Source: Limnochordia bacterium | GTDB lineage: Bacteria; Bacillota; Limnochordia; DUMW01 | Direction of reading: 5' to 3' | DNA: 64,000 bases | Assembly: GCA_023230925.1 (NCBI GenBank) | Contig: JALNWK010000003.1 | Span: forward strand, 1-64,000 | Shown here: piece by piece, positions 63,147-64,000 of the stretch | Numbering within the stretch: the stretch's first letter is position 1 | How the letters are laid out: each line of letters opens with the position of its first letter | Program-made: the position numbers and the translations under genes | Notes under the pieces: model-generated | The model's database searches: none | Told to the model about the DNA's origin: nothing | The model's input: only the letters and a program-made list of their open reading frames with translations

Positions 63147-63248
63147 AAACTTGTTCTACTCCCTTTCCCGAAACTTAATCTCACCCGATACTCTTGCGCG
63201 ATGGTTTATTCAAGTGGTACACTGGAAAAGACAGTGAGGAGGTAGACT

Positions 63249-63848
63249 ATGTCGCTTTCCAGGACCCTTTCTGACACACTTGCCTGTGCGTTGGAACAGG
63301 ATTCCGTAAGTATTGAGAGTCTAATTGCTGCCACGGGTCAGCAAAGCTACGGACTTCTTTTCATCTTGGTAGGTTTGTTTATCATGATTCCTCTTCCACC
63401 GGGAGGCGGCATTCTGCCAGGCTCATTAATCTTCTTCTGGGGGATTCAAAGATTAGTAGGCCATGGGGCACCTTGGTTACCAAAGTGGCTTTTGGATCGA
63501 AGGCTCAGTCGCAAGAATGCGGACTTGCTGTTGAAAAAAGCCCTGCCATTGATGAGGAAACTGGAGTCATTCTCTGTAGCAAAAGAGACCGGTTGCCCTA
63601 CAGAAATAGAAATAAGGATTGCCTCTTGGATTGCCGGAATGATGGGTCTTTTCATTGTGTTACCGACACCTTTTCTTAACCGCTTTCCAGCATTGGCTGC
63701 AATCCTAATCGGTTTGTCCCTAATCAATGGGAATCGTCGTCTTCTATGGATAGGTATGGTCTTCGGTGCTGTCGTTTTTGTCTTGATGACTATCTTCCTT
63801 GTAACCAGTGGTGATTTTCTCTTGGACAGAGTGGATCAGTACCTCTAA
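63249..63848 (+). CDS. ExoD-family membrane protein
   Basis: The 199-residue protein has the ExoD features: a soluble N-terminal helix with IESLIAATGQQSYG, then membrane segments (FILVGLFIMIPLPPGG near 40, and two or three in the second half) and a WLLDRRL amphipathic region near 80. ExoD was found in exopolysaccharide synthesis of rhizobia; its true activity is unknown. GAGGAGG lies 7 nt before ATG 63249. The hisF gene starts 44 nt after its stop. Confidence 0.88.
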   Translation: MSLSRTLSDTLACALEQDSVSIESLIAATGQQSYGLLFILVGLFIMIPLPPGGGILPGSLIFFWGIQRLVGHGAPWLPKWLLDRRLSRKNADLLLKKALPLMRKLESFSVAKETGCPTEIEIRIASWIAGMMGLFIVLPTPFLNRFPALAAILIGLSLINGNRRLLWIGMVFGAVVFVLMTIFLVTSGDFLLDRVDQYL

Positions 63849-63892
63849 GACGACACGTCTTTGCATACTATTTACCAATGGGAGTGGACTTG

Positions 63893-64000
63893 ATGCCTAA
63901 GGTAGGAATTATGCCCTGTTTGGACCTAAAGGATGGCAGAGTGGTCAAAGGGGTCAATTTCACAGAGCTTAAGGATGCGGGAGATCCGGTGGAGTGTGCC
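63893..64000 (+). CDS. hisF: HisF, imidazole glycerol phosphate synthase cyclase subunit (5' part)
   Basis: The 36 residues seen, with IMPCLDLKDGRVVKGVNF and DAGDPVE, are the start of HisF, which makes imidazole glycerol phosphate and AICAR in histidine synthesis with HisH. They include the catalytic Asp near residue 11. GGGAG lies 8 nt before ATG 63893. The gene is cut by the window edge. No other his gene is seen upstream, so it may start a small operon or stand alone. Confidence 0.93.
   Translation, partial: MPKVGIMPCLDLKDGRVVKGVNFTELKDAGDPVECA

Noticed and set aside
1..64000. CRISPR arrays, tRNA and rRNA genes
   Set aside because: No regularly spaced repeats, no tRNA T-loop with an acceptor stem and no rRNA segment was seen by eye.

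Overview
The window reads as chromosomal DNA of a spore-forming, glycan-degrading, probably anaerobic Firmicute. The evidence is a SpoIIP-type sporulation amidase, two adjacent CotF-family coat proteins, strong AGGAGG ribosome binding sites with frequent TTG and GTG starts, and an RNF/ApbE-like extracytoplasmic flavin module. Moderate GC and large glycosidases suggest a deep-branching lineage such as Limnochordia, but this is inference and no marker gene here proves it. Dense gene blocks alternate with gene-poor stretches of 0.4 to 1.4 kb that hold decayed genes and hairpins.

Layout: 0-6 kb has a broken PHP-domain gene, a UroD-like methyltransferase, an ApbE flavinyltransferase with its FMN-binding substrate protein, a TrmH-type RNA methyltransferase and an ATP-grasp ligase. 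6-17.4 kb has a tandem helical-bundle protein, a DUF1848 Fe-S protein, a YitJ-type methionine/folate enzyme, an acyltransferase, a large secreted GH172-like enzyme, a SpoIIP homologue and a NapH-like Fe-S membrane protein. 18-23.6 kb has a cytoplasmic GH13 amylase, a pRiA4b-type protein with an acidic tail and a YxlEFG-like ABC transporter operon.

24.9-41.2 kb is the centrepiece: a complete type 3 BREX phage-defence operon in the canonical order brxF-brxC-pglXI-brxHII-pglZ-brxA. It continues with almost no gap into a Mre11/Rad50-like pair (YhaO/YhaN type), whose Rad50-like member carries a hydrophobic, possibly membrane-inserting hairpin. All eight genes are spaced from -8 to +15 nt and look like one transcript. 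A decayed ankyrin-repeat gene lies just upstream, and a pair of orphan type IV prepilin-like genes just downstream.

42-53 kb carries DUF362, TPM and LemA membrane proteins, a sugar isomerase, a PHP phosphoesterase, a CE15-like esterase, a MATE exporter, DUF763, an MFS transporter and the YchF ATPase. 54-60.6 kb is a glycan locus, probably for rhamnosides, with a broken ABC sugar-binding protein, a large unassigned secreted glycosidase-like protein and a GH78 alpha-L-rhamnosidase. 61-64 kb has a VbhA/Fic toxin-antitoxin pair, the two CotF proteins, an ExoD-family membrane protein and the 5' end of hisF, cut by the window edge.

Product calls rest on visible motifs and family memory; no database search was run. 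Start codons were chosen from Shine-Dalgarno spacing.
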